Assembly: GCA_017469795.1 (NCBI GenBank)
Contig: JAFUFT010000049.1
Span: 1 to 64,000 of the forward strand
DNA from: Oscillospiraceae bacterium
GTDB lineage: Bacteria > Bacillota > Clostridia > Oscillospirales > Oscillospiraceae
Reading direction: 5' to 3'
Length of the DNA: 64,000 bases
Positions within the stretch are counted from its first letter, which is position 1; each line of letters begins with the position of its first letter. Under the pieces are notes generated by a model that was not told where the DNA came from, ran no database searches, and worked only from the letters and a program-made list of their open reading frames with translations. A program made the translations under genes and the position numbers. Shown piece by piece: positions 35,438 to 44,542 of this stretch.

Positions 35438-36610
35438 CTACACATCAATCGTACCTCCGGCAATGATCCGATAGGCAATTTCCAGCAGTCCGAGATTGGC
35501 AGCTGCAAAGATCAGCAGATATACAGGCATAACGCCGATGCCTACCGCCTGCTGGATGTTTCCGAAAACCATCGGCATGAGGGTGCTGCCGAGATACGCG
35601 GAGGCCATCTGCAGCCCGATCACCGCGGCGCTGTATCGCTTCCCGAAATTCGATGGCGCCATATGCTGAATGGAAGGGTAGACCGGTCCCATTCCCGACC
35701 CGATCACCACAAAACCCGCCGCCGTGATGATATACCCCTGTACCGGCAGGAACACCAGCAGGATGCCAAGCAGTTCCACGCCGATGCCGATGCGGATCAG
35801 GCGCCTGTCCCCCAGCCGGTCAGAGACAAACCCGGAGATCAGCCGGCCCAGCATCAGCCCTCCGAAGATCAGTGACCCGAACGACGCAATGATCTCATCG
35901 CTCAATCCCGTTTTCGTGCCGGCAAAAAAGCTCGGCGTCCACAGGAAACAGGTAGCCTCTCCCGCGCAATAGGCAAAGAAAGCGATCAGCGTCAGGAGGA
36001 CGCCGGGAACCTTCAGCGTCTCCCGGATTCCGGCACCGTCCCCGCGATCCTCCTCCGTCTGCTCCTCATTGCGTTTCCAGAGCGGCAGCGCCAGCAGGCA
36101 GACCAGAAGGATCGCCATCTGGATGTATGACGTCCAGCGGTATCCTTCGTTCCAACGGGCCACCCTCAGCGCAAGGGACATGATCGCGGGACTGACGACC
36201 GCGCCGACGCCGTAAAAGCAATGCAGGAAGTTCATCACGGATGACGGATAGTGGCTGGCCACATAGTGATTGACCGCAGAATCAATGGATCCCGCCCCAA
36301 GACCATAGGGGACCGCAAACAGAAAGAGCATCCAGTAACTGCCGGACACGGAGAAGCCCAGCAGCCCCAGAACCGTCATGGCAATGGATACGATTACGAT
36401 CCACTTTGTATGAAATCTGCGGATCACGCGGGGACTCAGCAGTGCAGAGACGACCGTCATACAGGAGATCGTCATGGATACATATCCGGCATAGGATGAC
36501 GGCACGCCAAATACCATCTGCATCTTCGGCCATCCCGCGCCAAGCAGGGAATCCGGCAGCCCCAGACTGATAAAAATCAGGTAGATTACCGCCAACAGCA
36601 AAGAACCCAT
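35438..36610 (-). CDS. MFS transporter
   Basis: A 390-residue transporter with about 12 membrane segments. It opens MGSLLLAVIYLIFISLGLPD, the usual start of this MFS subgroup, and includes GLGAGSIDSAVNHYVASHY and FGGLMLGRLISGFVSDRLGDRR (MFS loop between helices 8 and 9). I chose ATG 36610: the promoter TATAAT at 36686-36681 overlaps the earlier ATG at 36682, so that one would not be in the mRNA. No strong ribosome site precedes 36610. Substrate unknown, possibly linked to the neighbouring catabolic region. Confidence 0.85.
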   Translation of the reverse strand: MGSLLLAVIYLIFISLGLPDSLLGAGWPKMQMVFGVPSSYAGYVSMTISCMTVVSALLSPRVIRRFHTKWIVIVSIAMTVLGLLGFSVSGSYWMLFLFAVPYGLGAGSIDSAVNHYVASHYPSSVMNFLHCFYGVGAVVSPAIMSLALRVARWNEGYRWTSYIQMAILLVCLLALPLWKRNEEQTEEDRGDGAGIRETLKVPGVLLTLIAFFAYCAGEATCFLWTPSFFAGTKTGLSDEIIASFGSLIFGGLMLGRLISGFVSDRLGDRRLIRIGIGVELLGILLVFLPVQGYIITAAGFVVIGSGMGPVYPSIQHMAPSNFGKRYSAAVIGLQMASAYLGSTLMPMVFGNIQQAVGIGVMPVYLLIFAAANLGLLEIAYRIIAGGTIDV

Positions 36611-36680
36611 CGAACCATGTCGCGGCGTTCCCTCTGACGGAGGAGAACGTCCGCTTTTCCTTTCCAGATTTCTCACCAGC

Positions 36681-36710
36681 ATTATACTCGCTTTCCATGC
36701 AGTATATCAA
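36681..36710 (-). promoter_or_regulatory. Promoter of the MFS gene
   Basis: TTGATA (36710-36705) and TATAAT (36686-36681) on the minus strand are 18 bases apart. Position of the -10 decides the start codon of the MFS gene. Confidence 0.65.
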
Positions 36711-36841
36711 GTAAAACAAATGTAGATCCCTGCGTTTTTTCCCGAAGACAGTTCCGAAGTACGCAGGTCCTTCTCCATGGCTCCGGCCGTCCCTCCGTGC
36801 CAGCCCCGGAACAAAAGCTGTTATTTCCCTTTCGACTTTCC

Positions 36842-36870
36842 TTGACAAACCAAATCTTCCAATATATTCT
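36842..36870 (+). promoter_or_regulatory. Promoter of the broken carboxypeptidase gene
   Basis: TTGACA (36842-36847) and TATTCT (36865-36870) are 17 bases apart, about 55 bases before the ATG. A working promoter in front of a broken gene suggests that the break is recent. Confidence 0.6.
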
Positions 36871-36923
36871 ATATTATGTTGCTTTGTATGCACGAAAGAA
36901 GCAGACAGAATAGAGGGAGAAAA

Positions 36924-37262
36924 ATGAGCAAAAACAGTACTATTTTCCGTTTTCTTTGGTGTTTGACTCTGGCCGCAATGCTGGTCAGCGCGTTCGGGTT
37001 GTCCGCGCTGGCCGTGGATGCCGTCCCCAATCCGGAAGCCGGCGGAATTGAGGTCCTTGCGCCTTATGAGGAGGAAATCGAAGGTTCTTCGATAAACGCC
37101 ATCCGGCTCGACGCATCCGCCGCACAGCCCACCATTTCCTGCAGGTCCGCAGTCGTGGTGGATATGGACAGCGGGAAGGTCATCTATGATTACAACGGCA
37201 GTAAGGCGATCTATCCCGCCAGCACCACGAAGATCATGACGGCATATTCAGTTTTCAAGTAG
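36924..37262 (+). pseudogene. Truncated D-alanyl-D-alanine carboxypeptidase (peptidase S11)
   Basis: Only the first 112 residues remain. A signal peptide (FRFLWCLTLAAMLVSAFGLS) precedes the start of the S11 penicillin-binding domain: RSAVVVDMDSGKVIYDYNGS and the SxxK motif in YPASTTKIMTAYSVFK. A stop follows at once. A working enzyme needs about 300 more residues with the SxN and KTG motifs, which are not in the following sequence in any frame. The AGGGAG ribosome site and promoter are intact. The missing end was probably lost when DNA was inserted or deleted at the guaA side. Confidence 0.85.
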
Positions 37263-37608
37263 CGCGAAGTGGCGCTCCTTGTCGGGAGGAGAACCCCTTC
37301 AAAAGGTAATGGGAATAACTCGATCATTTTTTAGGGTCCCTCCAAAAAATTTTTTGGCATAAAAAAGAGCCAGTCCGTCGTCAAAACGAACTGGCTCAAA
37401 TAGCAATTTATATACGTTTTCCGGCTTTTCGCGGTTAGCCACTGGCTACCATTAAAATCGCCTCTGTGCAACCAAACGGCCTTTTCCCGGCTCTCGCGGT
37501 TGCACGGCGGTTGCACGGCACCATTCCCGCTAACTCGTCAAAACCCTAAATTGCCTGTAATTACAGGGCTTTTCGGCGTTTTTTGTGCAACCAGCAAGCC
37601 TTTACGTT
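37263..37608. other. Non-coding scar next to guaA, possible island attachment site
   Basis: 346 bases without a supported gene. It holds a palindrome CCAAAAAATTTTTTGG (about 37342-37357), a minus-strand terminator, the palindrome CCTGTAATTACAGG near 37554-37567, and repeats of GTTGCACGG. ACTCGATCATT at 37318-37328 nearly repeats ACTCGATCGTT at 37617-37627 inside the guaA 3' end. Island integration at guaA 3' ends is well known, so this may be what an element left behind. No integrase gene remains. Confidence 0.45.
37361..37397 (-). terminator. Terminator downstream of guaA
   Basis: GAGCCAGT and ACTGGCTC pair around a 15-base loop; on the minus strand TTTTTT follows. It is the nearest good terminator for guaA, over 200 bases beyond its stop, which fits DNA having been inserted between them. 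Confidence 0.7.
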
Positions 37609-39150
37609 CTACTCCCACTCGATCGTTCCGGGCGGTTTGCTTGTGATATCGTAGACGATCCGGTTGATGCCGGCAACCTCATTGACGATGCGCACCGAGA
37701 CCCGGTCCAGCACGTCATAGGGGATCCTGGCCCAGTCGGCTGTCATGAAGTCCGACGTGGTTACGCCCCGGAGCGCCAGGGTATAGTCGTAGGTCCTGCC
37801 GTCGCCCATGACGCCCACGGACCGGGTGTTGGTCAGCACCGCAAAATACTGGCTGATCTCCGTGTCCAGGCCGGCGTTCGCGATCTCCTCCCGGAAGATG
37901 GCGTCCGCCTCCCGCAGGGTATCGGCCTTTTCTTTGGTGATGTCCCCGATGATCCGGATGGCAAGTCCCGGCCCGGGGAACGGCTGTCGCCGGACCAGAT
38001 ACTCCGGCAGGCCCAGTTCCCGGCCCAGCTGCCGGACCTCGTCCTTGAACAGCATCCGCAGGGGCTCGATGATCTCCTTGAAGTCCACGTAGTCCGGCAG
38101 ACCGCCCACATTGTGGTGACTTTTGATCACCGCCGCGTCTCCCGCTCCGGACTCGATCACGTCGGGGTAGATCGTTCCCTGGACCAGATAATCCACAGAA
38201 CCGATCTCCTTTCCCACTTCCTCAAAGACCCGAATGAATTCCTCGCCGATGATCTTGCGCTTGTGCTCCGGCTCGGATACCCCCGCCAGCTTCACCAGGA
38301 ACCGGGTCTCCGCGTTGACCCGAATAAAATTGATGTTCCAGCGGGAAAAGGCGGCCTCCACCTCGTCGCCCTCGTCCTTCCGCATGAGACCGTGATCCAC
38401 GAACACGCAGGTGAGCTGTTTGCCCACCGCTTCCGCCAGCAGCGCCGCCGCCACGGAGGAGTCCACGCCGCCGGAAAGCGCCAGAAGCACCTTGCCGTGT
38501 CCCACCTTTTCCCGGATCTCCCGGATGGCAGTTTTGCAGTAATCCCCCATGGTCCAGTCTCCGGCCGCGCCGCAGACCTCATAGAGGAAATTCCGGATCA
38601 TCTGCACCCCATTTTCCGTGTGGTTGACCTCCGGGTGATACTGGACGCCGTAAAAGCCTCTCGCCTCGTCGCAGATGGCCGCCGTGGGGCAGGCGTCGGT
38701 GTGCGCCGCCAGAGAAAACCCTTCCGGCACCTTGGCCATGTAGTCCCCGTGGCTCATCCAGGTAACGCCCTCCGCCGGGAGGCCCCGGAACAGCCGGCAG
38801 TCCGTGTCAAAGAAGGTCTTTGTCTTGCCGTATTCCCTGGCCGTGTCCGCCTGGGCCGCCGTGACTCTGCCCCCCAGCGTGTGGGCCATGAACTGACAGC
38901 CGTAGCAGATCCCCAGCACCGGCACGCCCAGGTTGAAGATCTCCGGATTGCAGAGCGGCGCGTCCTCGGCATAGACGCTGCCCGGTCCACCGGTGAAGAT
39001 GAATCCGATGGGCTCCATGCCTTTAAGTTCCTCCAGTGGCGTGGTGTAGGGCTTTACCTCGCAGTACACCCCGCATTCCCGGACCCGCCGGGCGATCAGC
39101 TGGTTATACTGACCGCCGAAATCCAGAACGATAACCATTTGGTGCTTCAT
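37609..39150 (-). CDS. guaA: GMP synthase (glutamine-hydrolysing)
   Basis: A 513-residue enzyme that aminates XMP to GMP. The class-I glutamine amidotransferase part has [13 protein letters not shown] with the catalytic Cys and [13 protein letters not shown] with His and Glu. The ATP pyrophosphatase part has [19 protein letters not shown], and the C-terminal dimerisation domain ends in the conserved PPGTIEWE. It has its own TTGCGT/TATGAT promoter. Its 3' end is a known integration site for genomic islands, and the DNA beyond it is disturbed. Confidence 0.97.
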   Translation of the reverse strand: MKHQMVIVLDFGGQYNQLIARRVRECGVYCEVKPYTTPLEELKGMEPIGFIFTGGPGSVYAEDAPLCNPEIFNLGVPVLGICYGCQFMAHTLGGRVTAAQADTAREYGKTKTFFDTDCRLFRGLPAEGVTWMSHGDYMAKVPEGFSLAAHTDACPTAAICDEARGFYGVQYHPEVNHTENGVQMIRNFLYEVCGAAGDWTMGDYCKTAIREIREKVGHGKVLLALSGGVDSSVAAALLAEAVGKQLTCVFVDHGLMRKDEGDEVEAAFSRWNINFIRVNAETRFLVKLAGVSEPEHKRKIIGEEFIRVFEEVGKEIGSVDYLVQGTIYPDVIESGAGDAAVIKSHHNVGGLPDYVDFKEIIEPLRMLFKDEVRQLGRELGLPEYLVRRQPFPGPGLAIRIIGDITKEKADTLREADAIFREEIANAGLDTEISQYFAVLTNTRSVGVMGDGRTYDYTLALRGVTTSDFMTADWARIPYDVLDRVSVRIVNEVAGINRIVYDITSKPPGTIEWE

Positions 39151-39206
39151 GCGCTTTCTCCCGCCTTCGCTGCGCGGCCTGCGGAGACCGTGCCGTGTTT
39201 TTTGTT

Positions 39207-39235
39207 ATCATACCCGATTGCGGAAAAAAACGCAA
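39207..39235 (-). promoter_or_regulatory. guaA promoter
   Basis: TTGCGT (39235-39230) and TATGAT (39212-39207) on the minus strand are 17 bases apart. No purine riboswitch core is visible in the short leader. Confidence 0.65.
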
Positions 39236-39311
39236 TGACGGATCTTATGGATTTTTCCCGCTTTTTTCATCTGTTTTTGTAAGGATTTCCCGCGCCATGT
39301 CCCGAAAAAAT

Positions 39312-39344
39312 CCGGGGACCGGAGGCCCCGCCTCCGATCCCCGG
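39312..39344 (-). terminator. Terminator of the tagA-to-U32 operon
   Basis: A 14-base arm (CCGGGGACCGGAGG) pairs with its complement with one C-A mismatch around a CCCCG loop. TTTTTT follows on the minus strand. Confidence 0.88.
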
Positions 39345-39350
39345 GAATCG

Positions 39351-40580
39351 TCATTTTCTGGTTTTCTCATCCGCCTGCCGCCGCAGGATGGAATACTCCG
39401 GCGCGGGGACCGGCAGGGTCATGCGGATTTCCATCTCCGGATGGGGGCAGTAGTCGATGGACTCGCCCTCCGCGTTTTTCATCTCCCCCACCGTAAACGC
39501 CACAGGCTTCCGTCCAGGAATCAGCAGCTCCAGGGTATCGCCCTTCCAGAACCGGCCCCGCTGAGTCAGTACCGCGTTCCCCGCCTCGTCGCAGGAGACC
39601 ACGTAGGCTGCCACGTCCCAGTCCCGGATATACCGGGCGTCGTCGTAGAACTGCCCCGCCTGGGGCTGGCCGTAGTAAAATCCGGTGTAATAGTACCGGT
39701 GGCTGATCTTGTCCACCTCGGCCCGCCAGACCGGGTCCAGCGGTTCGCCGACCGCAGCGGCATCGATGCCGTGCCGGTAAGCGTTTGTGACGCAGGCCGC
39801 GTAATAGGCGGACTTGGCCCGGCCCTCGATCTTGAAGGAGTCGATGCCCGCCTCGATCAGCTCCGGAATATGGTCGATCATGCAAAGGTCCCGAGAGTTC
39901 ATGATGTAGGCTCCGCCGTCGTCTTCCTCGATGGGGAAATACTCCCCGGGGCGCTTTTCCTCCATCAGCGCGTATTTCCACCGGCAGGGCTGGGCGCAGG
40001 CGCCGTGGTTGGCGTCCCGTCCCGCCAGGTAGTTGCTCAGCAGGCACCGGCCGGAAAAACTCACGCACATGGCGCCGTGGACGAAGGCCTCGATCTCCAG
40101 GTCCTTCGGGATGTTCTCCCGGATCTCCCGGATCTCGGGAAAACTCAGCTCCCGGGCCAGCACCACCCGGGTGGCGCCCATGTCGTACCAGGCCCGGGCT
40201 GTGTCCGCGGAAACGACGCCCATCTGGGTGGAGATGTGCCGTTCCACCTTCGGTGCGTACCGTTCCGCGGTTTTGAACACGCCCAGATCCCCCAGGATAA
40301 AGGCGTCCACTTCCGCATCCTGGCACAGCTCCAGGAAGGGCGGCATCTGCCGGATCTCCCCGGTCCGGGCCAGAATGTTCGCGGTCACATAGACCTTCAC
40401 GCCCCGACTGTGGCAGAACCGGACAGCCTCCCGCAGATCCTCATCGCTGAAATTGCCGCACTTGGCACGCATACCGTAGGACTTTCCCGCCAGATACACC
40501 GCATCGGCCCCGTAGCGCACCGCCATCTGCAGCCGTTCCGGGTCTCCCGCCGGCGAAAGCAGCTCGGGTTTATTCCTCAT
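39351..40580 (-). CDS. Peptidase U32 family protein
   Basis: 409 residues. It starts MRNKPELLSPAGDPERLQMA, then AVRYGADAVYLAGKSYGMRA, and has the U32 core (FVHGAMCVSFSGRCLLSNY and CAQPCRWKY) with the Cys set that may bind an Fe-S cluster. Family members include collagenase-like proteases and the RlhA-type enzymes that hydroxylate 23S rRNA. ATG 40580 overlaps the mltG end by 11 bases and has GGAGAGGAG upstream. Last gene of its operon. Confidence 0.88.
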   Translation of the reverse strand: MRNKPELLSPAGDPERLQMAVRYGADAVYLAGKSYGMRAKCGNFSDEDLREAVRFCHSRGVKVYVTANILARTGEIRQMPPFLELCQDAEVDAFILGDLGVFKTAERYAPKVERHISTQMGVVSADTARAWYDMGATRVVLARELSFPEIREIRENIPKDLEIEAFVHGAMCVSFSGRCLLSNYLAGRDANHGACAQPCRWKYALMEEKRPGEYFPIEEDDGGAYIMNSRDLCMIDHIPELIEAGIDSFKIEGRAKSAYYAACVTNAYRHGIDAAAVGEPLDPVWRAEVDKISHRYYYTGFYYGQPQAGQFYDDARYIRDWDVAAYVVSCDEAGNAVLTQRGRFWKGDTLELLIPGRKPVAFTVGEMKNAEGESIDYCPHPEMEIRMTLPVPAPEYSILRRQADEKTRK

Positions 40581-42027
40581 CCTCCGGCTCCTCTCCGTCA
40601 TCCGGCACCTGTTCAAAACCTTCCTCGTCTTCATCCTCCTGCTCCTCCGTCTCGGGTTCAGACACAGGCTCCGGCTGCGGCTGCGTCTCCGCCAGATCCG
40701 TCTCGATCCCCATCAGGAAGTCCTGCTGCTCCATATAGGTCTCGAAGAACTCGTGGTCGCCGTCCTCGGACAGGGCGTAGAAGAAGAAATCGGTATCCTT
40801 GGGATAGAGGGCGGCCATAATACTGGCCAGACCGGGATTTGCAATGGGTCCGGGGGGCAGGCCCTTGTTGCGGTAGGTGTTATAGGGGCTGTCCACCTCC
40901 AGGTCCGCCTCCGTCAGCGCGCCCTCGTGCTCGCCCAGGGCGTATTCCACGGTGGCGTCGATCTGCAAAAGCTCATGGACATGGGTGGTCAGACGGTTGT
41001 AGATGACAGACGCGATCAGGGAACGCTCCGATTCCGATCCGGCTTCCTTCTCGATGAGGGACGCCAGCGTCACGATCTTATACATATCCATCATGGCACC
41101 CTGGATCTCCTCTTCGGAGAAGGTGCCCTCTTCCTCCATCCGGCTGCGGATGTCGGCGTTGCGGTCCTCGATGGCGGCGATCATGTCCTCGCTGAATTTG
41201 TCCTCGAAGTTCCCCAGCAGACGGTTGATGACCCGCTCCGGATCATCGTCCATATAGAACTCATAGGTGTCCGGGAACAGATAACCCTCCAGCCGGTTTT
41301 TCTCCCCGTAGGGCCGGTCCGCCAGGAAGTCATAGTCGAATTCATAATTGGCCGCGGCGTCCTCCAGCTCCTCCAGGGAGCAGACGCCGTTGGCGTCCAG
41401 CATGGAGAAGATCTGATCGCAGGAGTAGCCCTCCGGGAAGGTCAGCGTCACCGTCATGCGGGTCTCGCTGGTGTCAGACAGGCCGTTGACCAGCGCGTGG
41501 TAGTCAAACTGCTGATTGAGCTCAAAGGTGCCCGCGTGAATGTCCTCCTCCGCGTGGCTGAACTTGCCGTAGAGCAGGAACAGCAGCTTATAGCGGATCA
41601 GTCCGTGGTCCTTGAGGTTCCGGGCCACGTCGCCCAGATCGTCATCCTGACCGATGGTGATGGCGATGACGTTGTCCGGCTTGGTCAGTGCCAGTACGTC
41701 ATCCGCGGCGAACCACCCGACGACAGCCAGGATCACTGACGCCACCAGCACTGCCGCCATATAGATGGCCGTCCGGCGCAGGGTCCGGTTCTGAGGCGAC
41801 TCCTCGTCGTCCTCATAATACTCGTCGTCCTCGTATTCTTCGTCGTCATAGTACTCGTCATCGTAGTACTCGTCGGTCTCGCCGTCGTATTCCTCATAGG
41901 CGCCGTCGTAGCCGCCGTTCTCCTCTTCATAGTAGAGCCCGTCGTCGTAGTACCGGTCGGTATCCAGATACTCCAGCTCGCCGTTTTCCAGCGGTTCCTC
42001 CGCGCCGTTTTTGCGCTTCTTTTTCAC
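40570..42027 (-). CDS. mltG: Endolytic transglycosylase MltG
   Basis: 485 residues. A cytoplasmic N-terminal region of about 75 residues is extremely rich in Asp, Glu and Tyr (runs such as DDEYYDDEEYEDDEYYEDDE), then one membrane segment (AIYMAAVLVASVILAVVGWF), a LysM-like part and the YceG domain with the catalytic Glu in ASLIEKEAGSESER and LQIDATVEYALG. A second acidic tail ends the protein. MltG cuts nascent glycan strands outside the membrane. GTG 42027 overlaps the 5-FCL stop by 4 bases. Confidence 0.9.
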   Translation of the reverse strand: MKKKRKNGAEEPLENGELEYLDTDRYYDDGLYYEEENGGYDGAYEEYDGETDEYYDDEYYDDEEYEDDEYYEDDEESPQNRTLRRTAIYMAAVLVASVILAVVGWFAADDVLALTKPDNVIAITIGQDDDLGDVARNLKDHGLIRYKLLFLLYGKFSHAEEDIHAGTFELNQQFDYHALVNGLSDTSETRMTVTLTFPEGYSCDQIFSMLDANGVCSLEELEDAAANYEFDYDFLADRPYGEKNRLEGYLFPDTYEFYMDDDPERVINRLLGNFEDKFSEDMIAAIEDRNADIRSRMEEEGTFSEEEIQGAMMDMYKIVTLASLIEKEAGSESERSLIASVIYNRLTTHVHELLQIDATVEYALGEHEGALTEADLEVDSPYNTYRNKGLPPGPIANPGLASIMAALYPKDTDFFFYALSEDGDHEFFETYMEQQDFLMGIETDLAETQPQPEPVSEPETEEQEDEDEEGFEQVPDDGEEPEDEE

Positions 42028-42578
42028 TTCGCGCCGCCCTCCGTTCTGCAATGGATCACGGTGTCCTCTGTGACCACCGCATCCACCGAAATATCGTGTT
42101 CCTCCACCGGCACCGCGTCCGCCGCGTGCCAGCAGATCCCCATGGTCCTGCCGGAACACTCCGACAGGAACCGGTCATAATAGCCCTTGCCCCGGCCCAG
42201 CCGCCGGCCCCGGCCGTCAAAGGCCATCCCCGGCACCAGGATCAGGTCGATGCCCGCCGGATCCGCCTCCGGCAGCTCCGGTCCCGGTTCCCGGATCCCG
42301 AATACGCCGGGAATCAGCCGGTCCGGATCCTCCACGATCCGGGCGGAGAGCCGGAATCCCTCCTCGCACCGGGGCAGGACCAGACGTTTGCCCTGTTTCA
42401 GGATCTCCCGGATCACCAAATCCAGATCCGGCTCCGAGGGCATGGCCACAAACGCCATGACTGTTTTTGCCCCGGCAAACCAGGGATCCTCCAGGATCCG
42501 GGCACAGACCGCCCGGTCGTCTCCATGGAAGCCCTCGTCCCGAAGGCGCTGCCGCATGGCCTGCTTAGCGCCGGGCAT
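42024..42578 (-). CDS. 5-formyltetrahydrofolate cyclo-ligase
   Basis: 184 residues. It has the substrate and ATP motifs KTVMAFVAMPSEPDLD, LPRCEEGFRL and PGMAFDGRGRRLGRGKGYYD, the last being the family signature. It turns 5-formyl-THF into methenyl-THF. ATG 42578 overlaps the DJ-1 gene by 14 bases and lacks a strong ribosome site, so translation is probably coupled. The same gene order beside mltG is common in Clostridia. Confidence 0.9.
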   Translation of the reverse strand: MPGAKQAMRQRLRDEGFHGDDRAVCARILEDPWFAGAKTVMAFVAMPSEPDLDLVIREILKQGKRLVLPRCEEGFRLSARIVEDPDRLIPGVFGIREPGPELPEADPAGIDLILVPGMAFDGRGRRLGRGKGYYDRFLSECSGRTMGICWHAADAVPVEEHDISVDAVVTEDTVIHCRTEGGAK

Positions 42579-43113
42579 AGACCATATATCCGGCCACCTC
42601 GTCCGGGGCAAAGCTCCCCGGGAGCGCCCCCGCCAGACGAAGACCAAACTCGATGGCCGCACCGGGAGCCCGACCGGTGATGAGCTTTCCATCCGCCACC
42701 GCTTCCTGCTCCGGATGGACGATGGCCTTGCCCATCTGTGCTTCCATGCCGGGGTAGCATACCGCATGCTTTCCGTCGATCCAGCCCCGCTTGCCCAGGA
42801 TCGTGGGCGCGGCGCAGATGGCGGCGACATACCGGTCGTTCTTCAGAGCGTATTCCACCGCAGCCATGGCTTCGGCGCTGGCCTCGATGGACTCCACGCC
42901 GCCCATGCCGCCGGGCAGGACGATCATATCCATGTTGCTGAGATCCATCTCCTCCGCGGTGATGTCCGCCTGGAGGGTGATGCCGTGGGCACCCTCCACC
43001 AGCCGTCCGCCAATGCCCACATACTGCATGGGGATCTGGGCCCGCCGGAGCACGTCGCCAGGGGCAACGGCTTCTGTCTCTTCAAATCCGGTTCCAAGCA
43101 TAATATAAACCAT
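42565..43113 (-). CDS. DJ-1/PfpI family protein
   Basis: 182 residues of the DJ-1/ThiJ class-I amidotransferase-like fold. VYIMLGTGFEETEAVAPGDV carries the conserved Glu, and the nucleophile-elbow Cys is in YVAAICAAPTILGKRG. ATG 43113 overlaps the tmk stop by one base (TAATG) after AAAGGAG. Members act as glyoxalases or deglycases or in oxidative stress; the precise reaction cannot be told. Confidence 0.88.
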   Translation of the reverse strand: MVYIMLGTGFEETEAVAPGDVLRRAQIPMQYVGIGGRLVEGAHGITLQADITAEEMDLSNMDMIVLPGGMGGVESIEASAEAMAAVEYALKNDRYVAAICAAPTILGKRGWIDGKHAVCYPGMEAQMGKAIVHPEQEAVADGKLITGRAPGAAIEFGLRLAGALPGSFAPDEVAGYMVYARR

Positions 43114-43775
43114 TACAAGATCTCCTTTACCGCACTGTACACCTCGTTGTGGATCTCCTCGATGGAGCGCATGACTCCGTCTCTGACACAGGGGATCCGC
43201 CGCCAGCCGAACTGTTCCGCTGCCGCCATGGCTGCGGTCCGGCACTGACGGAGATACTCTGTGTCCCGTTCATGAATGTCGGCGGAGGTATTGGTCTCGG
43301 CCTCCCGCCGCTGCATATTCTCCTCGGTCTGCTCCACCGGCACATCCAGATAGATCACCAGATCCGGCGCGGGCAGACCCATGAGCCTGTATTCAAAATC
43401 AAACAGCCACCGGAAGTATTCCTCCCGCTCCCCGGGGGCCAGCTTGCCGCCCTGGTGGACGGCGTTGGAAGTGGTGTACCGGTCCGCCAGGACCACGCCG
43501 CCGTCCTCATAAAAACCGCCCCAGTCCTGCTTGAAGGAGGCATAGCGGTCCACCGCGTAGAAAGTAGACGCGGCGTAGGCGTTCACGTCTGAGGGCCGGT
43601 CCCCGAACTCGCCGCCCAGATACATCCGGATCAGGGCGGAGGATTCCTCCTTGTACCGGGGAAACTCCACCGTCCGGCATCGGATACCCTCCGCTTCCAG
43701 CCGCTCCAGCAGCCGTCTGGTCTGCGTGGCCTTTCCGGAGCCGTCCGTACCCTCCAGCACGATCAGTTTTCCCAT
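43113..43775 (-). CDS. tmk: Thymidylate kinase-like protein
   Basis: 220 residues. The P-loop reads VLEGTDGSGKATQ, the substrate-binding motif is VLADRYTTSNAVHQG and the lid region is EENMQRREAETN. It phosphorylates dTMP. The P-loop GSGKAT (in place of GSGKTT/ST) and the FPRYKEESSALIRMYLGGEF part fit the clostridial subgroup. It sits between tagA and the DJ-1 gene. Confidence 0.9.
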   Translation of the reverse strand: MGKLIVLEGTDGSGKATQTRRLLERLEAEGIRCRTVEFPRYKEESSALIRMYLGGEFGDRPSDVNAYAASTFYAVDRYASFKQDWGGFYEDGGVVLADRYTTSNAVHQGGKLAPGEREEYFRWLFDFEYRLMGLPAPDLVIYLDVPVEQTEENMQRREAETNTSADIHERDTEYLRQCRTAAMAAAEQFGWRRIPCVRDGVMRSIEEIHNEVYSAVKEIL

Positions 43776-43779
43776 GGTC

Positions 43780-44499
43780 TCATCCTCTCATTCGACGGGC
43801 AAGCACCCGAAGCATGAATTTCGGCAGCCGCATCATCCGCCCGATCCGCCAGGGCTCCTTGATGAGCCGGTAAAACCACTCCAGATTGCAGCGGATCATC
43901 CAGCGGGGCGCCCGTTTAACATTGCCCGCGAAGCCGTCGAGGCTGCCGCCCAGGCCCACCGCGAAGGACGCCTGCAGCGCCTGCCGGTTCCGGACCATGA
44001 ACCGCTCCTGCTTCGGGGCGCCGAGGCACACGAACAGCACGTCGGGTCTGACCCGGTTGATCTCATCGATCACCGGACCATCCTCCTGAAAGTAGCCGTC
44101 CCGGGTGCCGCAGATCCTCAAGCCCGGGAACCGGGCCTTCATGTTTTCCGCGGCCTGCTCCGCCACACCGGGCTTACCGCCCAGAAAGTAGAACGTCCGC
44201 TCCGTGCCGGCCAGCCGCTCCATCAGATGGGTGCCGAACTCGATGCCCGCCACCTTCTCCTTCACCGGAGTCCCGAGAATCTTCGCCGCCAGTACCACAC
44301 CGGCCCCATCCGGCAGCACCAGCTCCGCCGAGGAAAGGGCCTCCCGCAGCGCCGGATCATCCATGGCCTCATAGACGATCTCCGCGTTGGGCGTCACACA
44401 CAGGGCGCAGCCCGGCTCCGCCATCAGTTCCAGGGCCCGGTCCAGAGCCTCCTCCATGGTCACGCTGTCGAAGGGGACTCCCATTATATCCGTTCTCAT
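43780..44499 (-). CDS. tagA: WecG/TagA/CpsF-family glycosyltransferase
   Basis: 239 residues of the GT26 family. TPNAEIVYEAMDDPALREAL and LPDGAGVVLAAKILGTP hold the conserved catalytic Asp, and the domain includes FYFLGGKPGVAEQAAENM and VCLGAPKQERFM. The C-terminal basic helices (LEWFYRLIKEPWRIGRMMRL) dock on the membrane. TagA adds the second sugar of the wall teichoic acid linkage unit. It is the first gene of its operon, behind a TGGACA/TACAAT promoter. tagD is at 48.6 kb, but no other tag genes are near. Confidence 0.88.
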   Translation of the reverse strand: MRTDIMGVPFDSVTMEEALDRALELMAEPGCALCVTPNAEIVYEAMDDPALREALSSAELVLPDGAGVVLAAKILGTPVKEKVAGIEFGTHLMERLAGTERTFYFLGGKPGVAEQAAENMKARFPGLRICGTRDGYFQEDGPVIDEINRVRPDVLFVCLGAPKQERFMVRNRQALQASFAVGLGGSLDGFAGNVKRAPRWMIRCNLEWFYRLIKEPWRIGRMMRLPKFMLRVLARRMRG

Positions 44500-44542
44500 C
44501 GGCTACCAGCACCCCTTGACACATAATTTCATAGGTCAAAAT

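Noticed and set aside
37331-37516. 61-codon minus-strand frame in the guaA scar, as a possible integrase tail
   Set aside because: No tyrosine-recombinase motif (R-H-R-Y) is present and the stretch contains a terminator. Too short to support.
37553-37568. Palindrome CCTGTAATTACAGG as guaA terminator
   Set aside because: No T-run follows on the minus strand; the next hairpin at 37361-37397 has one.
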